NCBI RefSeq assembly: GCF_029269265.1
Contig: NZ_JARIXP010000004.1
Span: 1-64,000, forward strand
Length of the DNA: 64,000 nucleotides
Reading direction: 5' to 3'
Source of the DNA: Rheinheimera sp. 1928-s
Lineage (GTDB): Bacteria > Pseudomonadota > Gammaproteobacteria > Enterobacterales > Alteromonadaceae
Shown in pieces: positions 1-9,988 of this stretch. The notes below the pieces were generated by a model. The model was not told where the DNA came from. It searched no databases and saw only the letters and a program-made list of their open reading frames with translations. Numbering within the stretch: position 1 is the first letter of the stretch; every line of letters begins with the position of its first letter. The position numbers were made by a program, and so were the translations under genes.

Positions 1-178
1 CGATCTGGACATTCAGTTCCACTACTTCACAACCCAACTGAGCACTGTAAACCTGAATACAACGCCAGACTTCCTTGCCTACATTGTCTTTCAGTATTCT
101 AAACCGGTACTTCGGCGTCCAAACAATATGGTATTGACACCGCCAGAACACATGCGATGCTTGTTGATATCTACTCAT
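1..178 (-). CDS. tnpA: IS200/IS605-family transposase TnpA, N-terminal part (cut by window edge)
   Basis: The minus strand from an ATG at 178 reads MSRYQQASHVFWRCQYHIVW and continues TPKYRFRIL for 59 codons to the window edge without a stop. The HIVWTPKYRFRIL block is the first conserved strand of Y1-type HUH transposases of the IS200 family (usually written YHLVWxPKYR). The family is normally 140-155 residues, so the catalytic HUH motif and tyrosine lie outside the window. The gene points away from sucD and a perfect hairpin at 263-286 lies upstream, as expected for the left end of such an element. Whether the element is intact cannot be seen here. Confidence 0.85.
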   Translation of the reverse strand, partial: MSRYQQASHVFWRCQYHIVWTPKYRFRILKDNVGKEVWRCIQVYSAQLGCEVVELNVQI

Positions 179-262
179 GTTAATTACCTCTTTTGACTCT
201 GCGAAAAATCAAAACGGCAATTAGCATGGGTAGGTCTTTACAGGCAAAGCCTTTTGGATGAT

Positions 263-286
263 AACCACCTACTGAAGTAGGTGGTT
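263..286. mobile_element. Subterminal hairpin of an IS200/IS605-like left end
   Basis: A perfect 10-bp inverted repeat (AACCACCTAC / GTAGGTGGTT) encloses a TGAA loop, 85 bp upstream of the tnpA start. IS200/IS605 elements carry such imperfect or perfect hairpins close to each end as TnpA recognition sites. The element end should lie slightly outside the hairpin, around 287-300, that is, next to the sucD terminator. The exact cleavage site cannot be fixed from one end. Confidence 0.65.
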
Positions 287-299
287 TAGGGCCGAAAAT

Positions 300-326
300 A
301 AAAAACCCGCCACAAGGACGGGTTTC
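300..326 (-). terminator. Intrinsic terminator of the sdh-suc operon
   Basis: On the minus strand a GC-rich hairpin (AAACCCG... / ...CGGGTTT) is followed by a run of T, 26 bases after the sucD stop. It closes the long minus-strand TCA-cycle transcript just before the insertion element. Confidence 0.85.
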
Positions 327-351
327 TTAGCAGAAATTACTAACGGTTGGA

Positions 352-1224
352 TTACCAGCCAGTCAGTTCTTTCAGTGCTTTACCGATATCGGCTAAGCTT
401 TTCACGGTTTTCACGCCTGCGTCTTCCAGTGCAGCGAACTTCTCGTCAGCTGTACCTTTACCACCAGAGATGATGGCACCTGCGTGGCCCATGCGCTTAC
501 CAGCTGGTGCAGTTACACCGGCGATGTAAGACACAACTGGCTTAGTCACGTGTTGCTTGATATAAGCAGCAGCTTCTTCTTCAGCTGAACCACCGATTTC
601 ACCGATCATTACGATGGCTTCAGTTTGTGGATCGTCCTGGAATAATTTCAGGATATCGATGAAGTTAGAACCTGGGATTGGGTCACCACCAATACCTACA
701 CAAGTAGACTGGCCGAAACCGTAGTCAGTCGTTTGTTTTACTGCTTCATAGGTCAGAGTACCTGAACGTGAAACAATACCTACTTTACCTGGTAAGTGAA
801 TGTGGCCTGGCATGATACCAATTTTACATTCGCCTGGAGTGATCACGCCTGGGCAGTTAGGGCCAATTAAGCGCACGCCTAATTCGTCACAACGTACTTT
901 AGCGTCCAGCATATCCAAAGTAGGAATGCCTTCAGTGATACAAACGATCAGCTTAATGCCACCGTTTGCAGCTTCCAGGATAGAATCTTTACAGAAAGCA
1001 GCTGGTACGTAGATCACTGATGCTTCTGCACCAGTCGCTTCTACTGCTTCTTTAACTGTATTGAATACTGGTAAACCTAAGTGAGTTTGACCGCCTTTAC
1101 CAGGAGTCACACCACCAACCATTTTAGTGCCGTAAGCAATGGCTTGTTCAGAGTGGAAAGTACCCTGAGCACCAGTGAAGCCCTGACAAATTACTTTGGT
1201 ATCTTTATTAATTAAAACGCTCAT
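352..1224 (-). CDS. sucD: Succinyl-CoA synthetase, alpha subunit
   Basis: Forms the ADP/GDP-linked succinyl-CoA synthetase with SucC and catalyses succinyl-CoA to succinate with substrate-level phosphorylation in the cytoplasm. The 290-residue protein has the usual length. The N-terminal CoA-binding Rossmann region ([19 protein letters not shown]) is present, and the phosphohistidine loop [17 protein letters not shown] lies near residue 246. It is the last gene of the sdh-suc block, 10 bp downstream of sucC, and is followed by a strong terminator. The ATG at 1224 gives the standard N-terminus ([18 protein letters not shown]). Confidence 0.97.
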   Translation of the reverse strand: MSVLINKDTKVICQGFTGAQGTFHSEQAIAYGTKMVGGVTPGKGGQTHLGLPVFNTVKEAVEATGAEASVIYVPAAFCKDSILEAANGGIKLIVCITEGIPTLDMLDAKVRCDELGVRLIGPNCPGVITPGECKIGIMPGHIHLPGKVGIVSRSGTLTYEAVKQTTDYGFGQSTCVGIGGDPIPGSNFIDILKLFQDDPQTEAIVMIGEIGGSAEEEAAAYIKQHVTKPVVSYIAGVTAPAGKRMGHAGAIISGGKGTADEKFAALEDAGVKTVKSLADIGKALKELTGW

Positions 1225-1234
1225 GGATTACCCC

Positions 1235-2401
1235 TTATGCCTTAGCCGCTGCAGCAACTACTTGCTTGGCAGCACTAGTCAGGTCTGTGTCAGCGATAAT
1301 ATTCAGGCCGCTTTCAGACAGCACTTTAGCACCCAGTTCTGCATTGTTACCTTGCAGACGAACAACAACTGGTACTTTCACGCCGACTTCTTTCACTGCG
1401 CCGATCACACCTTCAGCAATCATATCGCAACGAACGATACCGCCGAAAATGTTGATGAATACCGCTTTAACAGCGTCATCAGACAGGATAATTTTGAAGG
1501 CTTCAACAACACGTTCTTTAGTCGCACCGCCGCCAACGTCCAGGAAGTTAGCTGGTTGGCCACCGTGTAATTTCACGATGTCCATAGTACCCATAGCTAA
1601 ACCTGCACCGTTAACCATACAGCCGATGTCGCCACCTAAAGCTACGTAGTTCAACTCCCATGAAGCAGCATGTGCTTCACGTGGATCTTCCTGTGAAGGA
1701 TCCTGCATAGCTTTTAAATCAGGGTGACGGTACAGAGCGTTGCCGTCGATCACCAGTTTGGCATCTAAGCAGTGCAGATCGCCAGCAGGAGTGATAACCA
1801 GAGGGTTCACTTCCAGCAGAGCTAAATCTTTGTCTTTAAACAGTTGAGCCAGACCCATGAAGATTTTCACGAATTGGTTCACTTGCTTGCCTTCCAGGCC
1901 TAATTTGAATGCTAATTCACGACCCTGGAATGGCTGAGCGCCTACCAGTGGATCGATTGCAGCTTTCAGAATTTTTTCCGGAGTTTCGTGGGCAACAGTT
2001 TCAATTTCCACGCCGCCTTCAGTAGACGCCATAAACACGATACGACGTGAAGAACGGTCTACTACTGCACCTAAATACAGTTCTTTAGCGATGTCAGTAC
2101 AAGGTTCAACCAGGATACGGCTTACAGGCTGACCTTTTTCGTCTGTCTGATAAGTAACCAGTTGCTTACCAAGCCATTTTTCAGCAAAAGCTCTGATGTC
2201 TTCTTTGCTCTTAACCAGTTTAACGCCGCCCGCTTTACCGCGACCACCAGCGTGAACCTGAGCCTTGACAACAAACATGTCGCCGCCGATTTTATCTGCA
2301 GCTTCTACCGCTTCTTCAACAGTTGCTGCGGCGATGCCTTTCGATACAGGCAAACCATATTGGGCAAACAGTTGTTTACCCTGATACTCGTGCAAATTCA
2401 T
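1235..2401 (-). CDS. sucC: Succinyl-CoA synthetase, beta subunit
   Basis: ATP-grasp subunit that binds nucleotide and, with SucD, makes succinate and ATP from succinyl-CoA. The 388-residue protein starts at the ATG at 2401 ([19 protein letters not shown]), the conserved family start; the frame stays open 16 codons further upstream but that extension matches nothing in the family and runs into the leader. Conserved blocks include [19 protein letters not shown] and [20 protein letters not shown], and the C-terminal CoA-ligase region has [16 protein letters not shown] hairpin terminator (2496-2529) and a consensus -10 box (2472-2477) upstream suggest sucCD can be transcribed separately from sucAB. 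Confidence 0.97.
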   Translation of the reverse strand: MNLHEYQGKQLFAQYGLPVSKGIAAATVEEAVEAADKIGGDMFVVKAQVHAGGRGKAGGVKLVKSKEDIRAFAEKWLGKQLVTYQTDEKGQPVSRILVEPCTDIAKELYLGAVVDRSSRRIVFMASTEGGVEIETVAHETPEKILKAAIDPLVGAQPFQGRELAFKLGLEGKQVNQFVKIFMGLAQLFKDKDLALLEVNPLVITPAGDLHCLDAKLVIDGNALYRHPDLKAMQDPSQEDPREAHAASWELNYVALGGDIGCMVNGAGLAMGTMDIVKLHGGQPANFLDVGGGATKERVVEAFKIILSDDAVKAVFINIFGGIVRCDMIAEGVIGAVKEVGVKVPVVVRLQGNNAELGAKVLSESGLNIIADTDLTSAAKQVVAAAAKA

Positions 2402-2471
2402 GGCTATTTTCCGTTCATTTTGACATTGAAGGCTACACCGGAGGTGCAACCTGACCTTTAGATCGGCGCGT

Positions 2472-2477
2472 ATTATA
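2472..2477 (-). promoter_or_regulatory. Putative sucCD promoter (-10 box)
   Basis: The minus strand carries a perfect TATAAT 71 bp upstream of the sucC ATG and just downstream of a hairpin terminator. The matching -35 position falls on the terminator T-tract and is poor, so activator help or weak activity is likely. This is inferred from sequence only. Confidence 0.45.
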
Positions 2478-2495
2478 GTGCCAATCAGTCTGATA

Positions 2496-2529
2496 AAAAA
2501 TGCTGTTGCTATAAAACAACAGCATTTTT
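2496..2529 (-). terminator. Hairpin terminator between sucB and sucC
   Basis: A perfect 13-bp inverted repeat (AAAAATGCTGTTG / CAACAGCATTTTT) with an 8-base loop lies 18 bp past the sucB stop. On the minus strand the stem ends in a T-run, giving a canonical intrinsic terminator within the operon. It may be leaky and set the ratio between the 2-oxoglutarate dehydrogenase and succinyl-CoA synthetase genes. Confidence 0.75.
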
Positions 2530-2547
2530 AGTTACTTTTTCCAGATA

Positions 2548-3732
2548 TTAGATATCCAGCAGAATACGGGTTGGATCTTCCAGCAATTCTTTGATAGTGA
2601 CCAGGAAGCCTACTGACTCTTTACCATCGATGATACGGTGGTCGTATGACAGGGCTAAGTACATCATCGGTAGAATTTCCATCTTACCGTCAACAACCAT
2701 CACGCGGTCCTGGATTTTGTGCATACCCAGAATAGCTGATTGTGGCGGGTTGATGATTGGAGTAGACATCAGAGAACCGAACACACCACCGTTAGTGATA
2801 GTGAAGTTACCGCCCGTTAAGTCGTCCATAGACAGCTTACCGTCACGGCCTTTTAAGGCTAAGTCTTTGATAGCTTTTTCGATTTCAGCTAAGTTCATTT
2901 TGTCACAGTCACGCAGAACCGGTGTAACCAGACCACGAGGTGTAGACACAGCGATGCTGACGTCGAAGTAGTTGTGGTACACGATGTCATCGCCATCAAT
3001 AGCTGCGTTCACTTCCGGGAAACGTTTCAGCGCTTCAGTTACGGCTTTCACGTAGAAAGACATAAAACCTAAACGGATACCGTGACGCTTTTCAAACACG
3101 TCCTGGTACTGCTTACGCAGTTCCATAATTGGCTTCATGTTCACTTCGTTGAAGGTCGTTAACATGGCTGTAGAGTTTTTCGCTTCTAACAGACGGTTCG
3201 CAATGGTTTTACGTAAACGTGTCATAGGCACACGTTTTTGTGAACGATCACCTTGTACCGGAGCAGGAGCGGCAACAGCAGCAGCTTTAGCTGGAGCAGC
3301 TGGTGCACCGGCTAAGAACTTTTCTACGTCTTCTTTAGTGACACGGCCATTTTTACCAGAACCCTGGATTTTAGCAGCGTCTAAGCCTTTTTCAGCAATG
3401 AGGCGACGAACAGATGGCGTTAACACGTCATCTGACTCTGTTGCAGCAGCGGCAGGAGCAGCGTCAGCTTTAGCAGCAGGTGCGGCGGCAGGAGCTGCAG
3501 CGCCTGCGTTCATATGACCAATCACTTGCTCAGCCAATACAGTTGCGCCTTCAGCATGAACGATTTCGCCCATAACGCCATCGGCCTGAGCTACCACTTC
3601 AAGTACAACTTTATCGGTTTCAATGTCCACCAGGACTTGATCACGGCTAACGGCTTCACCTGTTTTTACATGCCAGGTGGCGATTGTTGCGTCTGCAACT
3701 GATTCTGGTAGTACCGGGACTTTAATTTCCAC
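2548..3732 (-). CDS. sucB: 2-Oxoglutarate dehydrogenase E2 (dihydrolipoyl succinyltransferase)
   Basis: Core of the 2-oxoglutarate dehydrogenase complex; transfers the succinyl group from lipoamide to CoA. The 394-residue protein shows a single N-terminal lipoyl domain with the lipoylated lysine at about residue 41 (ETDKVVLEV), and an Ala/Pro-rich hinge. A peripheral subunit-binding domain follows ([15 protein letters not shown], about residue 105), then a second Ala-rich linker and the catalytic domain ending with the active-site motif SYDHRIIDG (His about 365, Asp about 369). It follows sucA after 116 bp, a gap that contains a stable hairpin. The E3 subunit is not in the window and would be supplied from elsewhere. 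Confidence 0.97.
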   Translation of the reverse strand: MEIKVPVLPESVADATIATWHVKTGEAVSRDQVLVDIETDKVVLEVVAQADGVMGEIVHAEGATVLAEQVIGHMNAGAAAPAAAPAAKADAAPAAAATESDDVLTPSVRRLIAEKGLDAAKIQGSGKNGRVTKEDVEKFLAGAPAAPAKAAAVAAPAPVQGDRSQKRVPMTRLRKTIANRLLEAKNSTAMLTTFNEVNMKPIMELRKQYQDVFEKRHGIRLGFMSFYVKAVTEALKRFPEVNAAIDGDDIVYHNYFDVSIAVSTPRGLVTPVLRDCDKMNLAEIEKAIKDLALKGRDGKLSMDDLTGGNFTITNGGVFGSLMSTPIINPPQSAILGMHKIQDRVMVVDGKMEILPMMYLALSYDHRIIDGKESVGFLVTIKELLEDPTRILLDI

Positions 3733-3821
3733 TTTGTCACCTTTTTTTAAAATTGGGGTTCTGAATCGTTACTTAAACTAAAGTCAGAGCGCCTTGCGGC
3801 AGCACTGACTGAATACAAAGC

Positions 3822-3841
3822 GGCGCAGCTAATGCTGCGCC
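3822..3841 (-). other. Intra-operon hairpin between sucA and sucB
   Basis: A perfect 8-bp GC-rich stem (GGCGCAGC / GCTGCGCC, loop TAAT) sits 7 bases past the sucA stop. No T-tract follows on the minus strand, so it is unlikely to terminate. It more likely marks an mRNA processing or stability element that could tune sucA versus sucB. Confidence 0.5.
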
Positions 3842-3848
3842 AGATTTA

Positions 3849-6656
3849 TTAAGCAATAGTTAAAGCTGCGTTGACTAAAGCCTGTTGCTGTTTGTTGTGC
3901 ACAGACAAGTAACCTACTGCAGGTGAAGACGAAGCTTCACGGCCAGCGTACGTCAGTTTTCCACCGGCTGGGATTGAAGCCCAGAAATGGTGTTGACTGC
4001 AGTACCAGGCGCCCTGGTTTTGAGGTTCTTCCTGACACCAGACAAAATCTTTTACATGCTGGTAGTCTTTCATGATAGTGGCCATCTCTTCCGCCGGGAA
4101 AGGATACAACTGTTCAATACGGACAATAGCAATGTCAGTCAGATTGCGTTTACGGCGTTCTTCCAACAGATCGTAGTACACCTTACCGCTACACATCACC
4201 ACACGTTTCACATCAGCTGGTTTGATTGGATCAATTTCAGCGATGGCGTTCTGGAATACACCAGAAGCAAGTTCTTCTAAAGTAGAAGTCGCTAATGGGT
4301 GACGTAACAACGATTTAGGTGACATCACAATCAGAGGACGACGCATTGGGCGTACCATCTGACGGCGGATCATCGCATAGACCTGAGCCGGAGTGGTCGG
4401 AACCACAACCTGCATATTGTGATCAGCACAAAGTTGCAGGAAACGCTCTAAACGGGCTGAGGAGTGCTCCGGGCCCTGACCTTCGTAGCCATGAGGCAAT
4501 AATAATGTCAGACCACATAAACGACCCCACTTCTGCTCGCCTGAGCTTAAGAATTGGTCAATCACCACCTGAGCGCCGTTGGCGAAGTCACCAAACTGGC
4601 CTTCCCAAATCACTAAAGCACGAGGTTCAGCTGTGGCATAACCGTATTCAAAGGCCAATACCGCTTCTTCAGACAAAGCAGAGTCAAACACCTGGAATGG
4701 ACCTTGTGAGTCGCTGATATGTTCCAGTGGTGTGTAAGTAGCAGCATCGTTTTGGTTGTGCAGTACGGCATGGCGATGGAAGAAAGTACCACGGCCAGAA
4801 TCCTGACCGACAATACGGATGCGATTTCCTGCACCAACGATAGAAGCGTAGGCCAGAATTTCAGCGAAACCCCAGTCGATCTTTTTCTCGCCTTTGAGCA
4901 TTAAAGCGCGGTCTTCGTATACTTTGCCAACCTGACGTTGCAAGGTATGAGTTTCAGGCACAGCAATAGCTTTTTCACCTAAGGTGACCAAATCAGGCAC
5001 AGTCATGCTGGCATCGTAAGCCGTATTCCAGTCATGGCCAATGTATGGAGTCCAGTCGACTGACACTTCAGTCATAGGACGCCATTCTTCAACCACGCAG
5101 TCGCCTTTATCTAAGGCGTCACGGTAACCATCGACCATCTGCTGCACTTGTTCGGCAGTCACGACGCCTTCAGCAATCAGCTTCTGAGCGTATAACTCAC
5201 GTGGAGTTGGGTGTTTTTTGATTTTCTGGTACATCAGCGGCTGAGTTGCATTTGGCTCGTCCGCTTCGTTGTGACCGTTACGACGGTAACAAACTAAGTC
5301 AATCACCACATCACGTTTGAAGGTGTTGCGGTAGTCTACAGCCAGTTGAGCCACAAAAATCACCGCTTCCGGATCATCACCATTGACGTGGAAAATCGGT
5401 GCCTGAACCATCTTGGCGATGTCAGTACAGTATGGCGTAGAACGGGTGTCTTCAGGGTTAGAGGTAGTGAAACCGACTTGGTTGTTAATGACCAGACGGA
5501 TAGAACCACCCACTTTGAAAGCACGGGTTTGAGAGATGTTGAAGGTTTCAGCAACCACGCCCTGGCCAGCAAAAGCGGAGTCACCGTGAATGGTGATAGG
5601 CAGAGCCAAAGAACCGTCAGTGCAACCGCGACGGTCTAAGCGGGCACGTACTGAACCTATAACCACAGGGTTCACGATTTCTAAGTGCGACGGGTTAAAA
5701 GCTAAAGCTAAGTGAACATTGCCACCTTTAGTTTCAAAATCAGATGAGAAACCCATATGGTATTTCACATCGCCTGCGCCAACCACTTCATATTTACCAG
5801 CAAATTCGTCAAACAACTTGCCTGGGTTTTTACCCAGCACGTTGATTAGCGTATTTAAACGACCACGGTGCGCCATACCGATAATACAATCTTTTGCGCC
5901 CTGCTCGCCTGCACGGTGGATCATGGCTTTAAGCATTGGCACCATGGCATCACCGCCTTCTAAACCAAAGCGCTTGGCGCCAGGGAATTTAGAGGCCAGG
6001 TATTTTTCCAGACCGTCTGCAGCCACTAAGCCTTGTAACAGTTTGGTTTTTTCTTCTTTTCCGAACGCACGTGAAGCCTGTTGGCTTTCTAAACGTTGTT
6101 GGATCCAACGTTTTTCGTCCGTCGAAACAATGTGCATATACTCAGCACCAATGGAACCACAGTAAGTAGCTTCCAGCGCTTTGTACAAGTCGCCTAACTT
6201 CATACTGGTGTCGCCACCAGCAAAAGAGCCGACATTAAATTCGGTGTCAAAATCTGCCTGAGTCAGGTCGTGATAGGATAATTCTAAATCACGAACACGA
6301 GGCTGCTTCCACAGGTTCAGCGGGTCGAGGTTGGCATGCTGATGACCACGGAAACGGAAGGCATTGATTAATTGCAGAACTTTCACCTGGCGCTGATCTG
6401 AACCACCTGCATTCACCGTAATAACTTCACGATGTTTGTTTTTGGCGAGTTCAGCAAATTGCTGGCGAATGTCGCTGTGACGGGATTCGAGTTCTACGCC
6501 GTCAATTTTGGGCAGACTGGCAAAAAACTCACGCCATTCATCACTGACGCTGGTCGATTCAGCTAAGTAGGATTCATAGAGTTCATCTACATAGGCCATG
6601 TTGCCACCGCCTAAATGAGAAGACTCTAACCACGCCTTCATTACACCTTCGTGCAT
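3849..6656 (-). CDS. sucA: 2-Oxoglutarate dehydrogenase E1 (thiamine diphosphate-dependent)
   Basis: Decarboxylates 2-oxoglutarate and passes the succinyl group to the lipoyl arm of SucB. At 935 residues it is the normal E1o length. The start region contains the E1o N-terminal segment with DELYESYLAESTSVSDEWREFF, the element known to dock onto E2. Active-site blocks include GMAHRGRLNTLINVLGK, HGDSAFAGQGVVAETFN and the TPP/Mg region INNQVGFTTSNPEDTRS. The gene lies 111 bp after sdhB. That gap holds a small hairpin (6762-6778), a TATAAA-like box and a second short hairpin in the leader, so some independent transcription is possible. Confidence 0.97.
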   Translation of the reverse strand: MHEGVMKAWLESSHLGGGNMAYVDELYESYLAESTSVSDEWREFFASLPKIDGVELESRHSDIRQQFAELAKNKHREVITVNAGGSDQRQVKVLQLINAFRFRGHQHANLDPLNLWKQPRVRDLELSYHDLTQADFDTEFNVGSFAGGDTSMKLGDLYKALEATYCGSIGAEYMHIVSTDEKRWIQQRLESQQASRAFGKEEKTKLLQGLVAADGLEKYLASKFPGAKRFGLEGGDAMVPMLKAMIHRAGEQGAKDCIIGMAHRGRLNTLINVLGKNPGKLFDEFAGKYEVVGAGDVKYHMGFSSDFETKGGNVHLALAFNPSHLEIVNPVVIGSVRARLDRRGCTDGSLALPITIHGDSAFAGQGVVAETFNISQTRAFKVGGSIRLVINNQVGFTTSNPEDTRSTPYCTDIAKMVQAPIFHVNGDDPEAVIFVAQLAVDYRNTFKRDVVIDLVCYRRNGHNEADEPNATQPLMYQKIKKHPTPRELYAQKLIAEGVVTAEQVQQMVDGYRDALDKGDCVVEEWRPMTEVSVDWTPYIGHDWNTAYDASMTVPDLVTLGEKAIAVPETHTLQRQVGKVYEDRALMLKGEKKIDWGFAEILAYASIVGAGNRIRIVGQDSGRGTFFHRHAVLHNQNDAATYTPLEHISDSQGPFQVFDSALSEEAVLAFEYGYATAEPRALVIWEGQFGDFANGAQVVIDQFLSSGEQKWGRLCGLTLLLPHGYEGQGPEHSSARLERFLQLCADHNMQVVVPTTPAQVYAMIRRQMVRPMRRPLIVMSPKSLLRHPLATSTLEELASGVFQNAIAEIDPIKPADVKRVVMCSGKVYYDLLEERRKRNLTDIAIVRIEQLYPFPAEEMATIMKDYQHVKDFVWCQEEPQNQGAWYCSQHHFWASIPAGGKLTYAGREASSSPAVGYLSVHNKQQQALVNAALTIA

Positions 6657-6761
6657 TTAGTTTCCCTTATTCGAAGCACCTGGAAAAAATTCGCGAAAAG
6701 CGGCCTGAGGTTTCAGGCGCGCTTCATTTTATACCAATCAGCGCCAATTAGCTCTGACAAA

Positions 6762-6778
6762 GGGCGCTTAAAGCGCCC
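6762..6778 (-). other. Hairpin overlapping the sdhB stop codon
   Basis: GGGCGC-TTAAA-GCGCCC forms a 6-bp GC-only stem that includes the sdhB stop codon in its loop region. On the minus strand only three T follow, so it is a weak terminator at best. It could instead act as a 3'-end stabiliser separating the sdh part of the message from sucA. Confidence 0.4.
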
Positions 6779-7487
6779 GGTTTAACAGCATAGATTTGAT
6801 TTGACCAATTGCTTTGGTCGGGTTCAAACCTTTTGGACATACGTTGACACAGTTCATGATGCCATGGCAGCGGAACACGCTGAACGCATCATCTAAATCG
6901 TTTAAACGTTGTTCAGTGGCAGTATCACGGCTGTCAGCTAAGAAGCGGTAAGCGTGTAATAAACCAGCTGGTCCGATAAATTTATCCGGATTCCACCAGA
7001 AAGACGGGCAAGAAGTTGAACAGCAAGCACATAAAATACATTCGTACAGGCCGTCTAACTTTTCACGATCTTCAGGTGATTGCAGGTATTCGCCTGCAGG
7101 TGGTAACTCGTCATTAATCAGGTAAGGTTTCACCTTTTCATACTGAGTGTAGAACTGAGTCATATCCACAACTAAGTCACGCACTACTGGTAAACCTGGT
7201 AATGGACGGATCACCAGTTTGCCGCCTTTCCCCTTGCCTAAAGCAGACAATGGAGTAATACAGGCTAAACCGTTTTTACCGTTCATATTCAGACCGTCTG
7301 AACCACAGACGCCTTCACGGCAGCTGCGACGGAATGATAAGGTTGGGTCTTGTTCTTTTAATTTCAACAGTGCGTCTAACACCATCATGTCACGACCCTC
7401 TGGATTCTCCAGAGTATAGTCCTGCATACGTGGCGCCTTATCGACGTCAGGGTTGTAACGATAGACAGAGAATTCTAACTTCTTCAT
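6768..7487 (-). CDS. sdhB: Succinate dehydrogenase iron-sulfur subunit
   Basis: Electron-transfer subunit of complex II carrying the 2Fe-2S, 4Fe-4S and 3Fe-4S centres between FAD and quinone. The 239-residue protein shows the plant-type ferredoxin ligands [10 protein letters not shown] and NGLAC (C56, C61, D64, C76 in this sequence). The clusters [12 protein letters not shown] and [14 protein letters not shown] come later. The arrangement matches the E. coli enzyme, including Asp at the fourth 2Fe-2S position. It follows sdhA by 12 bp in the same operon. Confidence 0.97.
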   Translation of the reverse strand: MKKLEFSVYRYNPDVDKAPRMQDYTLENPEGRDMMVLDALLKLKEQDPTLSFRRSCREGVCGSDGLNMNGKNGLACITPLSALGKGKGGKLVIRPLPGLPVVRDLVVDMTQFYTQYEKVKPYLINDELPPAGEYLQSPEDREKLDGLYECILCACCSTSCPSFWWNPDKFIGPAGLLHAYRFLADSRDTATEQRLNDLDDAFSVFRCHGIMNCVNVCPKGLNPTKAIGQIKSMLLNRAL

Positions 7488-7499
7488 TCTGCATCCCTC

Positions 7500-9272
7500 T
7501 TAGTACGTACGTGCTTTAGGCGGGAAAGCTTCACGGAACTTAGGTTCCATATTCACTTTACGCTTAAACATTGATTCAGTATCTGGCGTGTAGACGCTGT
7601 GGCATAACCAGTTTTCGTCATCACGGTCCGGGAAGTCAAAACGAGCGTGGGCACCACGGCTTTCTGTTCTGTAGTTGGCAGCAACTGCAGTAGAGAATGC
7701 GGTTTCCATCAGGTTGTCCAGTTCTAAACATTCAATACGCATGGTATTGAAGTCTGAGCTCTTGTCATCCAGACGTGCATATTTCAGACGTTCACGGATT
7801 TCTTTCAGCTCAGCTAAACCTTCAGCCATAGCAGCACCTTCACGGAATACCGAGAAGTTCAGTTGCATACATTGCTGTAAGTCTTTTTTGATTTGAACCG
7901 GATCTTCACCCTGACCTGGCTTGCTGTCTTCCCAACGTTGAGTACGGGCTAAGGCAGCTTGCAGATCGGAATCAGAGGCAGCACGGTATTCAGAGGTTGC
8001 AGCCAAAGCTTCGCCCAGGTGTAAACCTGTAGCACGACCGAATACAACTAAGTCTAACAAGGAGTTACCACCTAAACGGTTGGCACCATGTACAGACACA
8101 CAAGCAATTTCACCACAAGCGAATAAACCTGGAACTACAACTTCAGAACCATCGGCTTTCGGATGAATCACCTGGCCATGCACGTTCGTTGGAATACCGC
8201 CCATCATATAGTGACAAGTTGGGATTACAGGAATTGGCTCTTTCACAGGGTCAACGTGAGCAAATGTCTTCGACAGTTCGCACACACCTGGTAAACGGCT
8301 TTCTAAAACTTCCGCACCTAAGTGGTCCAGTTTCAGTTTGATGTGTGGGCCCCATGGACCATCACAACCACGGCCTTCACGGATTTCAGTCATCATAGAA
8401 CGAGCTACAACGTCACGACCCGCTAAGTCTTTGGCGTTTGGCGCATAACGCTCCATGAAACGCTCGCCGTCTTTATTTAATAAGTAACCACCTTCACCAC
8501 GACAACCTTCAGTCACCAGCGTACCAGCACCTGCAATACCTGTCGGGTGGAATTGCCACATTTCCATATCCTGCAGCGGCACACCGGCACGTAAGGCCAT
8601 ACCTACACCGTCACCGGTATTGATGTGCGCGTTGGTGGTAGAGGCGAAGATACGGCCTGCACCACCAGTAGCCAATACTACGGCACGGGATTTGAAGTAA
8701 ACAATTTCACCGGTTTCGATTTCAATGGCAGTACAACCTACCACCGCGCCGTCCTGGTTTTTCACCAGATCCAGTGCATACCACTCAGAAAATACCTGAG
8801 TTTTGTTTTTTACGTTTTGTTGGTACAGCAGGTGCAATAAAGCATGACCTGTGCGGTCTGCAGCAGCTGCGGTACGGGCGGCCTGTTCGCCACCAAAGTT
8901 TTTCGACTGACCACCAAAAGGACGCTGATAAACACGGCCGTTCTCAAAACGAGAGAAAGGTAAGCCCATGTTTTCCAGTTCAGTAATGGCTTCAGGGCCA
9001 GTTTTACACATGTATTCGATAGCGTCCTGGTCACCGATATAATCGGAACCTTTGACGGTATCAAACATGTGCCATTCCCAGTTGTCCGGGTGAGAGTTAC
9101 CTAACGCAACAGTGATACCACCTTGCGCAGATACAGTGTGAGAACGGGTTGGGAATACTTTGGATAACAAAGCACAGGTTAAACCTGATTCAGTAATTTG
9201 CAGAGCGGCGCGCATACCCGCACCACCTGCGCCTATTACCACGGCATCAAATTCGCGTACTGGAATATTCAC
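7500..9272 (-). CDS. sdhA: Succinate dehydrogenase flavoprotein subunit
   Basis: Oxidises succinate to fumarate at a covalently bound FAD on the cytoplasmic face of the inner membrane. The 590-residue protein has the FAD Rossmann motif [13 protein letters not shown], the FAD-linking histidine in [11 protein letters not shown] (H45), and the substrate/FAD region [18 protein letters not shown]. It also has [19 protein letters not shown]. The start is GTG at 9272, placed directly against the sdhD stop (zero-base gap). The next residues [13 protein letters not shown] are the standard N-terminus, which supports this non-ATG start and suggests translational coupling. Confidence 0.96.
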   Translation of the reverse strand: MNIPVREFDAVVIGAGGAGMRAALQITESGLTCALLSKVFPTRSHTVSAQGGITVALGNSHPDNWEWHMFDTVKGSDYIGDQDAIEYMCKTGPEAITELENMGLPFSRFENGRVYQRPFGGQSKNFGGEQAARTAAAADRTGHALLHLLYQQNVKNKTQVFSEWYALDLVKNQDGAVVGCTAIEIETGEIVYFKSRAVVLATGGAGRIFASTTNAHINTGDGVGMALRAGVPLQDMEMWQFHPTGIAGAGTLVTEGCRGEGGYLLNKDGERFMERYAPNAKDLAGRDVVARSMMTEIREGRGCDGPWGPHIKLKLDHLGAEVLESRLPGVCELSKTFAHVDPVKEPIPVIPTCHYMMGGIPTNVHGQVIHPKADGSEVVVPGLFACGEIACVSVHGANRLGGNSLLDLVVFGRATGLHLGEALAATSEYRAASDSDLQAALARTQRWEDSKPGQGEDPVQIKKDLQQCMQLNFSVFREGAAMAEGLAELKEIRERLKYARLDDKSSDFNTMRIECLELDNLMETAFSTAVAANYRTESRGAHARFDFPDRDDENWLCHSVYTPDTESMFKRKVNMEPKFREAFPPKARTY

Positions 9273-9620
9273 TTAAACACCCCACAGAACAAAGAGACCC
9301 ACAGCCACATAGCCAAAAGCTAAGGTGTACAACAGGAACTGTAAAACGCCACGCAAAGCTGCGTTTTTGACGTAGTCAGTTAATACCTGCCACAGACCAA
9401 TTTTGGTGTGAACTGCGATACAAACTAAGGTTAATAAAGTGAAGGCTTTCATCAGTAAACCGGAAAACAGTGCTTTCCAGATATCGTAGGTCACTTCAGG
9501 AGTAACCAGGAAAAATCCCAGAATAAACAGAGTGTACAGCGTCAGAATAACGGCTGTGGCACGTAACGAAACGTAGTCTTTGACACCGTCGCGCTTTAAA
9601 CTGGCTTGATTCAGAACCAT
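9273..9620 (-). CDS. sdhD: Succinate dehydrogenase membrane anchor subunit
   Basis: One of the two membrane anchors that bind haem b and ubiquinone. From the ATG at 9620 it encodes 115 residues (MVLNQASLKRDGVKDYVSLR), starting 10 bases inside the end of sdhC. The open frame extends 12 codons further upstream but that would lie entirely inside sdhC and match nothing. Three hydrophobic helices are visible. The haem-ligand histidine motif (VHTKIGLWQVLTDY) is at the expected position in the second helix. Confidence 0.93.
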   Translation of the reverse strand: MVLNQASLKRDGVKDYVSLRATAVILTLYTLFILGFFLVTPEVTYDIWKALFSGLLMKAFTLLTLVCIAVHTKIGLWQVLTDYVKNAALRGVLQFLLYTLAFGYVAVGLFVLWGV

Positions 9621-9988
9621 AACCAAACTCCTGTTAAAACAGCTAATACAATCCACAGTACTATAGTAATGACTGCGCTCAGGTTACCGGACTTCAGTTC
9701 TTCCCAGTGGCCCATGTCCATAATTAAGTGACGGATGCCACCAATCATGTGATAAAGCAATACTGTGATAGTACCCCAGGCGATAAACTTGGCGATGAAG
9801 GATTGTAATACCAGTTTCACTTGCTCAAAGCCTTCAGGAGAAGACAAAGAGACTGCCCAAGCCCAGATCACAAACACCAGAGCGAAAAACATGGCTACGC
9901 CAGTTACGCGGTGCAGGATCGACGCTAACGCAGGAGCAGGAAAAGATATTGTTGTAAGGTCGAGATTTACAGGTCTTTGCTTTTTCAC
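9611..9988 (-). CDS. sdhC: Succinate dehydrogenase cytochrome b556 subunit
   Basis: First gene of the TCA operon; a 125-residue inner-membrane anchor with three transmembrane helices. The N-terminus KKQRPVNLDLTTISFPAPALASILHRVTG is the typical SdhC signature containing the quinone-site Ser/Arg. The haem ligand is the His in LLYHMIGGIRHLIMD. The start is GTG at 9988: an ATG 14 bases upstream is out of frame and runs into a stop after four codons. The promoter should lie in the 369-bp divergent region shared with gltA. Confidence 0.94.
   Translation of the reverse strand: MKKQRPVNLDLTTISFPAPALASILHRVTGVAMFFALVFVIWAWAVSLSSPEGFEQVKLVLQSFIAKFIAWGTITVLLYHMIGGIRHLIMDMGHWEELKSGNLSAVITIVLWIVLAVLTGVWLWF

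Noticed and set aside
1235-2449. Longer SucC starting at 2449
   Set aside because: The extra 16 residues have no family match; the ATG at 2401 gives the conserved [12 protein letters not shown] start.
4319-4717. Plus-strand ORFs within sucA, sucB and sucC
   Set aside because: They are antisense shadows of conserved minus-strand genes, with no domains or ribosome binding sites.
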